DNA of 64,000 nucleotides from DASPWV01 sp046726375 (GTDB taxonomy: Bacteria > Acidobacteriota > Vicinamibacteria > Vicinamibacterales > UBA2999): NCBI GenBank assembly GCA_046726375.1, contig JBKPAJ010000007.1:44196-108195 (forward strand), read 5' to 3'. Below are positions 35,113-44,445 of the stretch, piece by piece. Within the stretch, counting starts at the first letter, position 1. Every line of letters starts with the position of its first letter. The translations under genes were made by a program, and so were the position numbers. Below the pieces are notes generated by a model, which searched no databases, was not told the origin of the DNA, and was given only the letters and a program-made list of their open reading frames with translations.

Positions 35113-35598
35113 TCAACGCGCGCGCGGTCCGCGGATCGAATAATCGACCTGACGAATGGCGCCGAAGTGATACGCGAGATGGGCGATGCTCGCCATCACG
35201 CCGTTCAATTCCATTTGCGAGTAATCGCGGGGCGCGCGGAGTGTCTCAAGCCAGGTGCGTGCTTCAACCGCGAGCGCCTGCCGCAACGCCGCCCATTCCT
35301 GATCATTGACGACCGGACGATTCCAGCTTGCCGTCCAGTCGGCTGTTGACCATGGATCGCTCTCGCCCTGGCTCCAGCGATTCATCAGCGAGAGACCGTA
35401 GCGAAGATGGTCGACATGAGCGGCGATACTCGCTCCGCCGCTCGCCGGCGCCGCTGATGCAGCTGTTGCGGTGACCTTGTCAAGGGACCGAAGGAGCCCT
35501 ATATCGCCGGCGTTGAGCATCCAAGCGGCATGCGCGTCGGGTCCGTCGATGAGCTCGCGGAACAACGTTTCGAGCGATCGGTGAAGGCCGTTCGTCAT
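35113..35598 (-). CDS. DinB-family protein
   Basis: 161-aa four-helix-bundle DinB/YfiT-like protein. Candidate metal ligands are His residues in HVDHLRYG and HLAYHFGAIRQ. Such proteins include thiol transferases and many uncharacterised stress proteins; function here is unknown. The ATG at 35598 (TNGLHRSLETLF) is preferred to an upstream start. Convergent with the STAS-like gene, 6 nt apart. Confidence 0.8.
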   Translation of the reverse strand: MTNGLHRSLETLFRELIDGPDAHAAWMLNAGDIGLLRSLDKVTATAASAAPASGGASIAAHVDHLRYGLSLMNRWSQGESDPWSTADWTASWNRPVVNDQEWAALRQALAVEARTWLETLRAPRDYSQMELNGVMASIAHLAYHFGAIRQVDYSIRGPRAR

Positions 35599-35670
35599 CG
35601 TCTCTCTCCTCAACCGAACGAACGCCGCTGGCGACGCGGGTTCATGTTCGCTTCGGCGAACTGCAGGCGC

Positions 35671-36801
35671 TCAGGCGAGCCCTCGCCAGCGCGTGTTCAC
35701 CAAGCCGGCCGCGACGGCCAGCGCACATACGCTGACCAGGGAAAGCGCCATGAACTGGCCATACAACGCACGGCCCATGACGTCGAACATCGTGAAACAC
35801 ATGAGCGCGAGCGCCACGCCGAGTCCCCACTGCCAGGGCGTCGTCAATTCACGCCAGCGATCCACGAGACAGACAACCGCCGGCGTGGCGAGTAGCAGCA
35901 CGTAGTCCCAACCCTGAGGTGAGATGAGCGGAGTGAGGAGCATCAGGAGCGCGTATTCGAGGTAGTCGGGCGCTGATACGGTGCGCCTTCGTTGCCACAC
36001 CACGATTACCAGCACCAACGTCCCGATAAGGGTCAGCCAGGCGAGAGCGGATGCCAGAGAACCCGGTCCCAGCCATTTGGCCCACATTGCGGCAATCGAC
36101 ACGTTGTCGTTTCCCAAAAGGTTCGGCGCCGTCGAGTCACTCACTGTGCGCAGCCATGCGCGCAGCAGATCAAGGTTGCCATTCCAGCCATACACGGCGG
36201 CAGGCAACAGCAAGCCTATCGCGACGACGACAACGGCCATGGCGGCGGCTCGCCATCCTTGTGCGACGAGCAGCCAGGGATACAGAATCAAAGCATACGG
36301 TTTGACAAAGACGGCGAGGCCAACAAGCGCACCAGCAGTGAGCGGCCGATCTCTCTTAACCGCAATGAGCGCCGCGAGCAGTAGCGCGGCGAGCAGGAGG
36401 TTGGCCTGGCCGAGCAGCAGTTCGTGCGCGTAAAACTTCGCCATCAGAAGGATTGTGATCAATAGGAGAGTCCGCTGCGACAAGCGCCGATCGGGCAGGG
36501 CCGCCACCGACCAGCGCAGCAAAGCGGCAAGCAACACGAGCAGGATGGCGAACCAGAGTACCTTGCCGGTGTCTTCGTCGAGCACGCCGAACGGCGCCAT
36601 CATCAGCGCGAAAAGCGGAAAATACTTGAATTGATAATGGCCGTCTTCCTCACGGTACAGCGGTTCGGCGTGCAGCCCCCGGACGGCTGCCTGCCGCCAC
36701 GTGATGAAGTCGATCATCTCGTGGCGGATCCGCGTGGTGTAAAAGACGATGGCCAACAGCGTGAATATGAGAAAGGCAACCAGCCGGAGGTTGACGCGCA
36801 T
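35671..36801 (-). CDS. GT87-family membrane glycosyltransferase (copy 2)
   Basis: 376-aa polytopic protein with about ten helices, of the GT87 (DUF2029) polyprenyl-phosphate-mannose-dependent type. The first periplasmic loop has the conserved region REEDGHYQFKYFP, and later helices carry VGLAVFVKPYALILYPW and SPQGWDYVLLL. It shares these segments with the gene immediately upstream, so the two are tandem paralogues; the ATG lies 1 nt after that gene's stop. They likely act in lipid-linked glycan or lipoglycan synthesis. Confidence 0.85.
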   Translation of the reverse strand: MRVNLRLVAFLIFTLLAIVFYTTRIRHEMIDFITWRQAAVRGLHAEPLYREEDGHYQFKYFPLFALMMAPFGVLDEDTGKVLWFAILLVLLAALLRWSVAALPDRRLSQRTLLLITILLMAKFYAHELLLGQANLLLAALLLAALIAVKRDRPLTAGALVGLAVFVKPYALILYPWLLVAQGWRAAAMAVVVVAIGLLLPAAVYGWNGNLDLLRAWLRTVSDSTAPNLLGNDNVSIAAMWAKWLGPGSLASALAWLTLIGTLVLVIVVWQRRRTVSAPDYLEYALLMLLTPLISPQGWDYVLLLATPAVVCLVDRWRELTTPWQWGLGVALALMCFTMFDVMGRALYGQFMALSLVSVCALAVAAGLVNTRWRGLA

Positions 36802-36802
36802 G

Positions 36803-37963
36803 TCACGCAATTGCCTGCGACCGCAAGCGGATCAAACAGACGGCAATCAGCACGGCACCCACGCTCACGGCGGCCAACTGCATGAGGTGTGTATACAGCG
36901 CTCGTCGCAACAAGTCGAAGATGGTGAAGCTGGTGAAAAAGAAGCCAGTGAGCGCGACCGCGCGCCAGTTCGGCGACAGTTCGCGCCACCGATCCACGAG
37001 GCACATATAGGCAGGTAGCGCGGTCACGAGCACGTAGTCCCAGCCCTGTGGCGACAGGAGCGGCACCAGCACGAGGAAGTACGCGCCCTCCAGGTAGTTG
37101 GGCTCGGTCACGTTGGGTCGCTGCCGCATGATGGCAACGCCCGCGGCGACGGCAGCGGCCGTGGACGCAAGCGCGAGGGACGCAGCGGTGGGACCGGGTT
37201 CGATCCACTTTGCCCACATCGAGGCGAACGAGATGTTTTCGGCCGCCAGCAGATTCGGTCCGGTCGTTTCTGTGACTGTGCGATACCACTCGTATAGCAG
37301 AGTCAGATTTCCATTCCAACCGTAGAACGCTGCCGGAAGCGCCAGTCCGGCCGCCACCACCAAGCCAAAGGTGACGAGCGGGCGCCATCCGAGCGCCCAG
37401 CCCAACCACGGCAGCAGGACCAGAGCGTACGGCTTCACGAACACTCCAGCGCCGACCAAGGCGCCGGCCCCGAATTTCGAACCGTGCTGCGCGGCGATGA
37501 TGGCGCCAAGCAAGAGCAACGCGACCGGCAGGTTGAACTGTCCAAACGCGAGTTCCTTCACCAGGAACTTGCCGTTGAGGAGAAGCGTGAGCCAGAAGAG
37601 TACCCTCAGTGACAGTCGCCGATCGGGCAAAGCGGCGAGCGACAGGCGCAGGAGTGCCCAGGTCATCGCCACGGTCAACGTGAACCACGCGAACTCTGCG
37701 ACTTCTTTGGAGACCCAGGTGAAGGGCACCATAGCCAGCGCAAAGGCCGGGAAGTACTTGTATTGATAATGGCCATCGTCTGGCCGGTAGAGCGGCTCGT
37801 GTGAAAGGAACCGCACCGCCGCCGTGCGCGGCACCACGAAGTCGACAAGTTCAGCGCGCTTTAATCGAACGAGGCCGTAGGCGCCGACAACGACGACCCC
37901 GAACACGAGGACGCGGACCAGTAACCGCAAGCGGGATGACACGCACTGAGGGTACCATTTCAC
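36803..37963 (-). CDS. GT87-family membrane glycosyltransferase (copy 1)
   Basis: 386-aa polytopic paralogue of the downstream gene. Matching landmarks are RPDDGHYQYKYFPAF, VGAGVFVKPYALVLLPW, AAFYGWNGNLTLL, MWAKW and SPQGWDYVLV. GTG start at 37963. It is 24 bp from a divergent GT9 gene, so the three genes form a small glycosylation locus. Divergence between the copies suggests different acceptors rather than a recent duplication. Confidence 0.85.
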   Translation of the reverse strand: MKWYPQCVSSRLRLLVRVLVFGVVVVGAYGLVRLKRAELVDFVVPRTAAVRFLSHEPLYRPDDGHYQYKYFPAFALAMVPFTWVSKEVAEFAWFTLTVAMTWALLRLSLAALPDRRLSLRVLFWLTLLLNGKFLVKELAFGQFNLPVALLLLGAIIAAQHGSKFGAGALVGAGVFVKPYALVLLPWLGWALGWRPLVTFGLVVAAGLALPAAFYGWNGNLTLLYEWYRTVTETTGPNLLAAENISFASMWAKWIEPGPTAASLALASTAAAVAAGVAIMRQRPNVTEPNYLEGAYFLVLVPLLSPQGWDYVLVTALPAYMCLVDRWRELSPNWRAVALTGFFFTSFTIFDLLRRALYTHLMQLAAVSVGAVLIAVCLIRLRSQAIA

Positions 37964-37987
37964 TCATCCCGACGACTATTTGCTCAT

Positions 37988-39280
37988 ATGAGACGTCGTG
38001 GACAGAATGGTGCGGACACTACCTTGCATCCTAATTTGATGCGGGCTATCGACTTCTGGGTCGGGATCCCGCTCACGTTTCTCTTTACGGCCGTTCTTCG
38101 CGTCCAGCGCCTCGTTGGTCTTGCCGCCGGCGCGAGCGGTTCGCCGCGCAACATTCTATTCATTCAGCTCGCGGAAATGGGCACGATGGTCGTGGCGTAC
38201 CCATCGCTCAGAAAGGCACGCGAGCTCTTTCCAGATGCCACGCTGCACGTCCTGTGCTTCGAGCAGATTCGAGCGAGCGTCGAGATGCTCGGGATTATCG
38301 CACCCGAGAACATCATCACTCTCGACGCGCACTCGGTGGTGTCGCTCGCGCGCGATACGCTTGTCTTTCCGTGGCGCGCTCGCCGCCGCGCGATCGACAC
38401 CGTGATCAATATGGAAGCCTTCGTCAGATATAGCAGCCTCTTGAGCTATCTGTCGGGAGCGCGCCGGCGCGTTGGCTTCCACCGGTTCAACCAGGAAGGG
38501 CTCTACACGGGAAACCTCCTGACGCACAACGTGCTCTACAACGCGCATATCCACGCCGCGCATACGTTCCTGGATCTCGTTCACGCGCTCGACGCGCCGC
38601 CCCACCAGGTGCCGCGCGTCAAACGTCCAAGGACAAGCGACGCTCTCGAGGTTCCGAAGATCACGACCGACGCGAATGCGGCCGCCCTCATCTGGCGAAA
38701 GCTGAGGGCGATCGCGCCCGATATCGGACCGACGCGAAAACTCGTCATCATGAATCCCAACGCAAGCGACCAATTTCCGATGCGCCGCCTGCCGCTGGAA
38801 TCGTTCGCCGAGCTCACTCGCCAATTGCTGGAGGATCCCGAGATCTTCGTGGTGATTACGGGCGTTGCCAGCGAGAAACCTGACGCCCAGTTCATTTGCA
38901 CGCAGGTCGGATCGCCGCGTGTGCTGGACCTCACCGGGCGAACGACGATGAAAGAGCTACTGCACTTATTCGATCTCGCACACGTGCTGGTGACGAACGA
39001 CTCAGGCCCGGCGCACTTCGCGGCGCTGACAAAGATCCACGTGATTGTTTTCTTCGGGCCGGAAATTCCGGAGCGATATCGGCCGCTGACGGCGAGCTCG
39101 GACGTCGTCCATACCGGCTACACCTGCAGCCCGTGCATCGGTCCGCACAATCAGCGTCTGTCGCCGTGCAATGACAACTTGTGTTTGAAGAGCATCAATG
39201 TTCGGGAAGTTGCCGCCCTGGTTCGGTCGCGTCTCGAGACGGCGTGGTCGTCGACAGTACGTCCATTAGAAACGCTTTAG
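37988..39280 (+). CDS. GT9-family glycosyltransferase (heptosyltransferase-like)
   Basis: 430-aa ADP-heptose:LPS heptosyltransferase-type GT9 enzyme. Features include NILFIQLAEMGTMVVAYPSL at the N-terminal domain, NPNASDQFPMRRLP, and the nucleotide-sugar site LVTNDSGPAHFAAL with FFGPE. Four Cys near the end (YTCSPCIG..SPCNDNLCL) may bind metal. It probably adds a sugar to surface polysaccharide. ATG at 37988 is used; an in-frame ATG at 38039 would give a form starting at the first helix. Confidence 0.87.
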   Translation: MRRRGQNGADTTLHPNLMRAIDFWVGIPLTFLFTAVLRVQRLVGLAAGASGSPRNILFIQLAEMGTMVVAYPSLRKARELFPDATLHVLCFEQIRASVEMLGIIAPENIITLDAHSVVSLARDTLVFPWRARRRAIDTVINMEAFVRYSSLLSYLSGARRRVGFHRFNQEGLYTGNLLTHNVLYNAHIHAAHTFLDLVHALDAPPHQVPRVKRPRTSDALEVPKITTDANAAALIWRKLRAIAPDIGPTRKLVIMNPNASDQFPMRRLPLESFAELTRQLLEDPEIFVVITGVASEKPDAQFICTQVGSPRVLDLTGRTTMKELLHLFDLAHVLVTNDSGPAHFAALTKIHVIVFFGPEIPERYRPLTASSDVVHTGYTCSPCIGPHNQRLSPCNDNLCLKSINVREVAALVRSRLETAWSSTVRPLETL

Positions 39281-39480
39281 CTGCAGTTTGCTCACTTGGA
39301 GCAGCGCTCCGAGATACCGGTGGCACGCGGCGCACTCCACGACATCAGATAGTTCGCCGATTCGGAACGGATGTGTCTCGAGCGCATTAATTGGAGACGC
39401 GGTGGAAAGTGCGCTGAAAGGCGCAACTCCCCGTCAATTCACTTCACTGCGCAAGCGGTGTTTGCGAATTATGTCGACGT

Positions 39481-40194
39481 TCAGAATAGGTAATCTTGAA
39501 GAGCGAGATGTGTTGCATTCGCGGCGATGTGACAGAGGATCGCGTAAGGCAGGCCCCAACGCCAGAAGATCCATCCCAGCGGGAGACCGGCCAGCGTGTA
39601 CTTCGTCACGAGCGCGGCACGGTAGTAATTCGCGAGCGCCGGTTCGTCCGGCAGGGGACGGTCAAGGTGCAGCAGCGCGAAGAAGAGCGCCGAGCCGAGG
39701 AGGGCGATCGCGAACGCGAGCGTCGCGTGTTTTTTCAACTGCAACACGACCCACGCGATCGCGCTCATGAGAAAGAGGCGCACCGCGATCTCCTCAATCA
39801 GCGGCGAAGCGATCAGGCCGTCCAGGGGCGCGAGCGTTGTCATGCGCTCGACCATCAGCCCGCGCAGCGTCGGGTGCATTGCCGCGATCGCCTTGTTGGC
39901 CGCGAGATTGGCCACGCCCAAGCCGGTTCCGGCCGCGAGTGACAGGAGTGCCAGCCGCGTGCGACCGGCCGTCAAGCCCCGAGGCCGCCGGGCGGCGCGC
40001 GAGGCGGCGGTAAATCCCAGAAACACGAGCGCCGCTCCCGTGACAGCAGCAATCGCGAAGGAACCGGCATCCTCCACTTCGCGTCCGACCAGCAAGGCAG
40101 CCATGAACGCAAGCCACGCCGCGGCGACGGCGATCGCGGCCTCTGTGCGCGGACGATCGACGATCATGTCGAACGCGTGGCGGGGGGTCTTCAT
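39481..40194 (-). CDS. CPBP-family intramembrane glutamic protease
   Basis: 237-aa membrane protein of the CAAX/bacteriocin-processing family. The catalytic motif EEIAVR sits in LIEEIAVRLFLMS, followed by FFALLHLD and HIAANATH, supplying the second and third conserved sites. The ATG at 40194 starts a protein of normal length; the longer open frame upstream is not membrane-like. Substrates are unknown. A 200-bp gap with no gene separates it from the GT9 gene. Confidence 0.85.
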   Translation of the reverse strand: MKTPRHAFDMIVDRPRTEAAIAVAAAWLAFMAALLVGREVEDAGSFAIAAVTGAALVFLGFTAASRAARRPRGLTAGRTRLALLSLAAGTGLGVANLAANKAIAAMHPTLRGLMVERMTTLAPLDGLIASPLIEEIAVRLFLMSAIAWVVLQLKKHATLAFAIALLGSALFFALLHLDRPLPDEPALANYYRAALVTKYTLAGLPLGWIFWRWGLPYAILCHIAANATHLALQDYLF

Positions 40195-40349
40195 CAGCTG
40201 TACCGCATTAGGGTATGTGAGTACGCGCTGACACGATTGCAGTAAACTGCGTGCGCTGCCAATAATGTGGCTGCACAGCGAGCGCATGCAGTCGCGAGCG
40301 CGCCAGTTCGAAGTGCGTGTCAGACTGCGCCGACTTCGCAACCGAGCCC

Positions 40350-40865
40350 ATGCCTGTCGTCCTCCGTCACGCCACGGCCGCCGATGCAGAACTGCTGGCC
40401 GAGCACCGAGTGGCCATGTTTCGTGAGATGGGCGCCGTCCGGCTCGAATCTGAAGAATCCCTGCGCCAAGCGTCAACAGCCTACTTTGCCTCCGCAATCC
40501 CCGGCGGAGAGTACGTGGGGTGGATCGCCACTCCCTCAGACGGCTCACCGCCAGTAGCCGGCGCGGGCGTTCAATTTCGGTCGTTGCTCCCTCGTCCGAC
40601 GGTGGCTGGCGACGGTCTTCTGCTGGGACGAGAAGGGCTGATCCTCAATGTGTATACCGTTCCGAACTGGCGCCGGCAGGGGATTGCGAAGCAGCTGATG
40701 GAGACGATCGTCGCCTGGGCAGGTGAGGTGGGCATCGTCCGGTTGGTGTTAGCCGCATCGTCGGCCGGTCGCCCGCTCTATGAAAAGATCGGCTTCGTCG
40801 CCACGCGCGAGATGAGCTACACAGGGCGATTGGCACGTGGCGGGCCATGGACGGGAGCAATATAG
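40350..40865 (+). CDS. GNAT-family N-acetyltransferase
   Basis: 171-aa acetyltransferase. It begins PVVLRHATAADAELLAEHR, has the acetyl-CoA motif VPNWRRQGIAKQLM and the end motif RPLYEKIGFVATREM, all standard for this family. ATG at 40350 is preferred; an earlier GTG adds eleven residues. Substrate unknown. Convergent with the DHFR-like reductase gene. Confidence 0.87.
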   Translation: MPVVLRHATAADAELLAEHRVAMFREMGAVRLESEESLRQASTAYFASAIPGGEYVGWIATPSDGSPPVAGAGVQFRSLLPRPTVAGDGLLLGREGLILNVYTVPNWRRQGIAKQLMETIVAWAGEVGIVRLVLAASSAGRPLYEKIGFVATREMSYTGRLARGGPWTGAI

Positions 40866-40913
40866 CGCCGTGTTAGCGGGCCCGTGACAACCGTATCTGG
40901 AAATGCGGCGGCA

Positions 40914-41606
40914 TCAGTTGCGTGGTGACTTGACGGTGCGGCGGGCATGCGCCGTGGTTGTCGGCGCCTTCTTCGTGACCCGCTTCTTGGCCAACGTTCG
41001 CTTCGCCAACTTGCCGGTACCCGTATTCTTCTTCCCCCGACGCTTGATGGTCTTGATGTAGCGAATGCGCGGAGCCGGGCCAGCGCCCTCGGGCACGGAG
41101 TACGCGAGGACAACGATCCCGCTGGCTGGGAGTATCTTCTGGTCAGCCAACACGAGCTTTGTCGCAGTGCCAGGCGGAAGGAGCGGGATTCCCGCTCCAA
41201 GGAGCACCGGCATGACGGCCACCTCCACCGTGTCTACGAGGCCCGCGTCGAGCAGCGAACGAAAGAGGGCGCCTCCGCCGAAGAGCCAGATGTCTCGACC
41301 CTGATTCGCCTTCAGCGCTGTCACGACCTTCCGCGGATCGTCGTTGAGGAGGCGAACGCCAGGGTATGTGGCCGCTGGAAGGGTGCGCGAGAAGACGACG
41401 ACATCGAGACCCGGGATGGCGCCGTGCCCTCCTTGCGCGGTCACAACCTCGTATGTCTTCCGTCCCATCACGGCCGTGTCGAATTCCTTGTACAGCGAGC
41501 TGAAGTCGATGGACGGGTCCGTCGCGATCCAGTCGTATTCGCCTTGTGGCCCGGCGATGAAGCCGTCGAGACTCATCGCCACTTGGTAGCGCAGTCGTCT
41601 GCTCAT
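40914..41606 (-). CDS. DHFR/RibD C-terminal-like reductase with a basic tail
   Basis: 230-aa protein. Residues 1-175 are a RibD C-terminal/dihydrofolate reductase-like domain (VAMSLDGFIAGPQGEYDW, AVMGRKTYEV, DIWLFGGGALFRSLL, VEVAVMPVLLGAGIPLL), an NADPH-dependent fold of unknown substrate. The last 45 residues are a Lys/Arg/Thr-rich tail (KRRGKKNTGTGKLAKR, KKRVTKKAP) like those of histone H1-like bacterial proteins. The tail implies nucleic-acid binding or it may be disordered; a fused tail on this fold is uncommon. Confidence 0.85.
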   Translation of the reverse strand: MSRRLRYQVAMSLDGFIAGPQGEYDWIATDPSIDFSSLYKEFDTAVMGRKTYEVVTAQGGHGAIPGLDVVVFSRTLPAATYPGVRLLNDDPRKVVTALKANQGRDIWLFGGGALFRSLLDAGLVDTVEVAVMPVLLGAGIPLLPPGTATKLVLADQKILPASGIVVLAYSVPEGAGPAPRIRYIKTIKRRGKKNTGTGKLAKRTLAKKRVTKKAPTTTAHARRTVKSPRN

Positions 41607-41900
41607 GATCGACTCGGGTTCGTTAGGCCGCGCGACGTTGATCTCTCAAGTACGAGTGAAGGAGACCCGCTATGAGTCGGGCCAGTCATTATCGGCCTCC
41701 GTTTTATGCACGCGTAACTATCGAACACTACATGGTCGAACTCGGCCTGATGACGTGTCTGGTGACTTCGTTTTGCCCTCGTCGAACGCATGGCGATTGC
41801 GCCGCGGCGGCCGCGTCACTGAGATTTTACTCGCCCCGATGATGACGTCGCGTGTCTTCGTGGTCGCCGTCACTTTCAGCGCAGGCGGCCAGGCGGTCCA

Positions 41901-42368
41901 TCAATGACGCCAATGCCTCGAGCGCCACGTGCTCAGACTGAATAGAATCGCGCCTAAGTAGAACCACGGTTCCCAGACGCCCAGCATCGCGAAATGAAAC
42001 CGGCCGGTGGCCACGAAATAGCCCACTTGCGTCAGGCTCGCGGCTGATCGAAGTACCAACAGCGCCGAGCCAATCCATGCCAGCGTGTATATGAGGCGCC
42101 GCGGCGCGCGCTGCCCCCACGCCATTACGGGGGCCAGCGCCACCGGCACCGCGATGAGACACATCGCGGCGACCACGACATCGAACGCCCACTTCCAAAA
42201 AGTCGCGAACGCAAGCCGAGCCTGCTCACCATTCAACAGCGGGTACCACCCGGCGGCCCAGATGATATGGAAGACAGCAAACACCGACGCCCAGAACGCA
42301 GCCGCGTAGGCCACCCATGGCCCGATAGGCTGCCCAGAGCCATTCAGACGCACGCTGCTATCCCGCAT
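41901..42368 (-). CDS. DUF3995-like four-TM membrane protein
   Basis: 155-aa protein with four hydrophobic helices (about 18-38, 58-80, 89-108, 128-147). The first helix motif AAAFWASVFAVFHIIWAAGWY matches DUF3995-type proteins of unknown function in its spacing of Trp and His. ATG at 42368 avoids an upstream Arg/Cys-rich stretch that overlaps the neighbouring gene. No function is assigned. Confidence 0.72.
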   Translation of the reverse strand: MRDSSVRLNGSGQPIGPWVAYAAAFWASVFAVFHIIWAAGWYPLLNGEQARLAFATFWKWAFDVVVAAMCLIAVPVALAPVMAWGQRAPRRLIYTLAWIGSALLVLRSAASLTQVGYFVATGRFHFAMLGVWEPWFYLGAILFSLSTWRSRHWRH

Positions 42369-42390
42369 GGGAACGACTCGCGCCGAGTCG

Positions 42391-42918
42391 TCAGCGCATC
42401 GTCTGCGCTCTGTCGGTCTTCCATTGCCACAACCCTCCGGTCGTCGTCGTGGGCAACCGGTGACCTGTCTGGCGCGCCACCATGACGATCTGACCACGGT
42501 GATGCGCTTCGTGCGCCACGAAGTAGGTCAACACGTGTCCGACGTCAAGCGAGAGATTCCGCCATACGTAACCTTTCGATGGCGGGATTCGACCGTCTGC
42601 AGCAAGGGCCAGCTTGAGAAGAGCTTCGATCCCGGCGCTGCTCTGTTTCAACGCGGCAACAAGTTGCCGAGGCGTGGCACGGTGGTGATCGACGCGAGAG
42701 GGAACCTTAACGCCGTGCTCCTGCCCGAGTGTCTTGACCCAGCTGCACCTGGCGTTGTGAAGGTGGGCAGCGATCGCGCGGATCGTACGCCGCGGCGCTC
42801 CCGGTACAGGCATATCCCAGAGCGCCAGGGGCAGACACTCCATGAACCGGATCGTGACCCGGTTGTTCGTCCGCCACGCGGCAAGGAGACTCGCTTGTAG
42901 GTCGGGTGGTGGAGGCAA
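42391..42918 (-). CDS. DinB-family protein
   Basis: 175-aa DinB-like four-helix protein. His residues in AHLHNARCSW and VAHEAHHRGQIVMVARQ are the likely metal ligands, and the latter motif is characteristic. The N-terminus uses a TTG at 42918 in the open frame; the exact start is uncertain. It lies 22 nt before the DUF3995-like gene on the same strand, so they may form an operon. Confidence 0.8.
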   Translation of the reverse strand: MPPPPDLQASLLAAWRTNNRVTIRFMECLPLALWDMPVPGAPRRTIRAIAAHLHNARCSWVKTLGQEHGVKVPSRVDHHRATPRQLVAALKQSSAGIEALLKLALAADGRIPPSKGYVWRNLSLDVGHVLTYFVAHEAHHRGQIVMVARQTGHRLPTTTTGGLWQWKTDRAQTMR

Positions 42919-43332
42919 ACCGAATCTCCATCGATAGAGTTGCGGCGACGCCTAAAGCATTGGCGCTCACCCACGGCGCCGACTACTGCCGAGGCGAGTC
43001 AGCACGAAAGCAGCGCGTCAACCGGTGTCGCGTCATGTTAGCCGCGTTTTCGGGTGCGGGTCGCATTCGGTGTTTTCCACGCTCTGGGACGTGATTGATA
43101 TATGACAGTGGCCAAAGTAGAAAAGCCCAGCCCGTATATGTCAGACCAAGCAGAGCGCCTACTACTGGATCGACGAGGGCCCTAAGCGCCAGTTATTGCG
43201 CGAACCCGGTGAACTCGTCGAGCGATCGGCCAATGTCTGCTGCCAACTGTCCGAACCGACTCAAACTCATCCGGCGGAATAGCGCGCCGCTCGTGCAGCG
43301 GCGGCGTAGGCAACTCGTCTCTACCTGGCCGA
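42919..43332. other. Non-coding stretch at the edge of the accessory region
   Basis: About 410 bp with no credible protein. Several short frames on both strands are interrupted and unlike known families. It marks the start of a stretch with lower coding density. Confidence 0.5.
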
Positions 43333-43485
43333 TCATCGCTGGCGCTTGGCAGCCTTGGCTCCCTCCTTGCCGAGAGCCGTTCTAGTTCGCTTTGGAAGGT
43401 TCGCGATCGTACGTTTTTGCCTGGCGACTTTCGCGGCCTTCTTGATATTGCGACGTGCAGCTGCGCGTTGCTTCGAGGATGCCAT
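43333..43485 (-). CDS. 50-aa Lys/Arg/Ala-rich small protein
   Basis: Very basic 50-residue protein starting MASSKQRAAARRNIKKAAK, with the central segment TIANLPKRTRTALGKEG and the end AAKRQR. About 40% of residues are Lys or Arg and most of the rest Ala. Small conserved bacterial proteins with the R-N-I-K-K-A-A and LPK-TR-ALGK pattern are known as uncharacterised, probably nucleic-acid-binding. The clean ATG-to-TGA frame with this composition supports it as a gene. No operon partner. Confidence 0.68.
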   Translation of the reverse strand: MASSKQRAAARRNIKKAAKVARQKRTIANLPKRTRTALGKEGAKAAKRQR

Positions 43486-43712
43486 GCTTCTGCCTCACTC
43501 TACCGCGTCCGTCTAATTAATATGGGACGTGACGGCCGACGCGCTTCGCAGCTAACGTCGCCAGATCCGTCGCCTCCTCGCGGTCCACAAACACTTTCTG
43601 TGCACGATCCTAACCTAGCAGGTACGACCATACGGCAGTTCACAACAGATCGCTACAAAATGACGTCGTTATTCTTCATTTACTGCACGCGCAATGCCTC
43701 CGTTCAACAGGT

Positions 43713-43880
43713 TCAGCAACGCAAATCTGTCCGACAATGTCTCTCGCATGACCTTCGGCATCGCAGTCGATATTGCCGCGCCCAACCGAGTGAGAACTCG
43801 CCGTGGCTCGTGTCCTGAGCGAACGCCGGCCCGTCGACCATCAGCAGCACACCAAGGACAAGCAACCCGAGTCGTCGCAT
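43713..43880 (-). pseudogene. Truncated secreted-protein gene
   Basis: A GGAGGA ribosome-binding site precedes an ATG at 43880 and a good signal peptide (MRRLGLLVLGVLL, cleavage near PAFAQ). The mature part begins DTSHGEFSLGWA, as in small outer-membrane barrel proteins, but then turns into an Arg/Cys-rich reading (RQYRLRCRRSCERHC) and stops at 56 residues. This looks like a frameshifted and truncated remnant. Confidence 0.55.
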
Positions 43881-44445
43881 GATTCCTCCGTACAGATGTC
43901 GTTGACTATCGATTGATGGATTTGGGGAAAGGTGCTGGATGTCGGCACCCGATTGCCGACTGAGCACTGCACCGATCAGCGCGAGATCAATGTGATCCCG
44001 TGTTGGTCGGAGGAAGACTTACCGCAGGGGGGACCAACTGCAGTCGGCATGCGAGTCCGTACTTCTTGCACGTAAAGCGGCAGCGCTCGATGCGACAAAT
44101 AGGTTGCTCAGACGTGAAACTGTGACAATCACGCACGCTTCTGCGGAGAAATAGTGAGAATCGTAGAGAAGAGCGAGCTCACTTGTGGAGATTTTGCTTC
44201 GGAAACATCGCGTCTCAGACATGACAGTCAGCGAAGGCTGCCTCGCCTCGAGCGACACTGCCGCAGCTTCGGCGCGTTTGACATCGAAGCGACAGTCCCT
44301 TGATACTGGCGGGAGCGCGCTGACAGGGCGCCACCAACCCGCGGCAAGGGAACACTCCCACCTGTTTGGTCTGAGTCGTGTGCGTGTGCACCTTCTTTCA
44401 GCCTGGTTTCAGCGGGGCACAGGCGATCCATGAAAGGAGGTCGCA
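43881..44445. other. Non-coding stretch before the ankyrin-type gene
   Basis: About 560 bp without a recognisable gene. Its last bases carry the strong ribosome-binding site AAAGGAGG at 44433-44440 for the next gene. Confidence 0.5.

Noticed and set aside
41605..41907. 100-aa protein next to the DHFR-like gene
   Set aside because: No ribosome-binding site, unusual composition and no family resemblance; probably intergenic.
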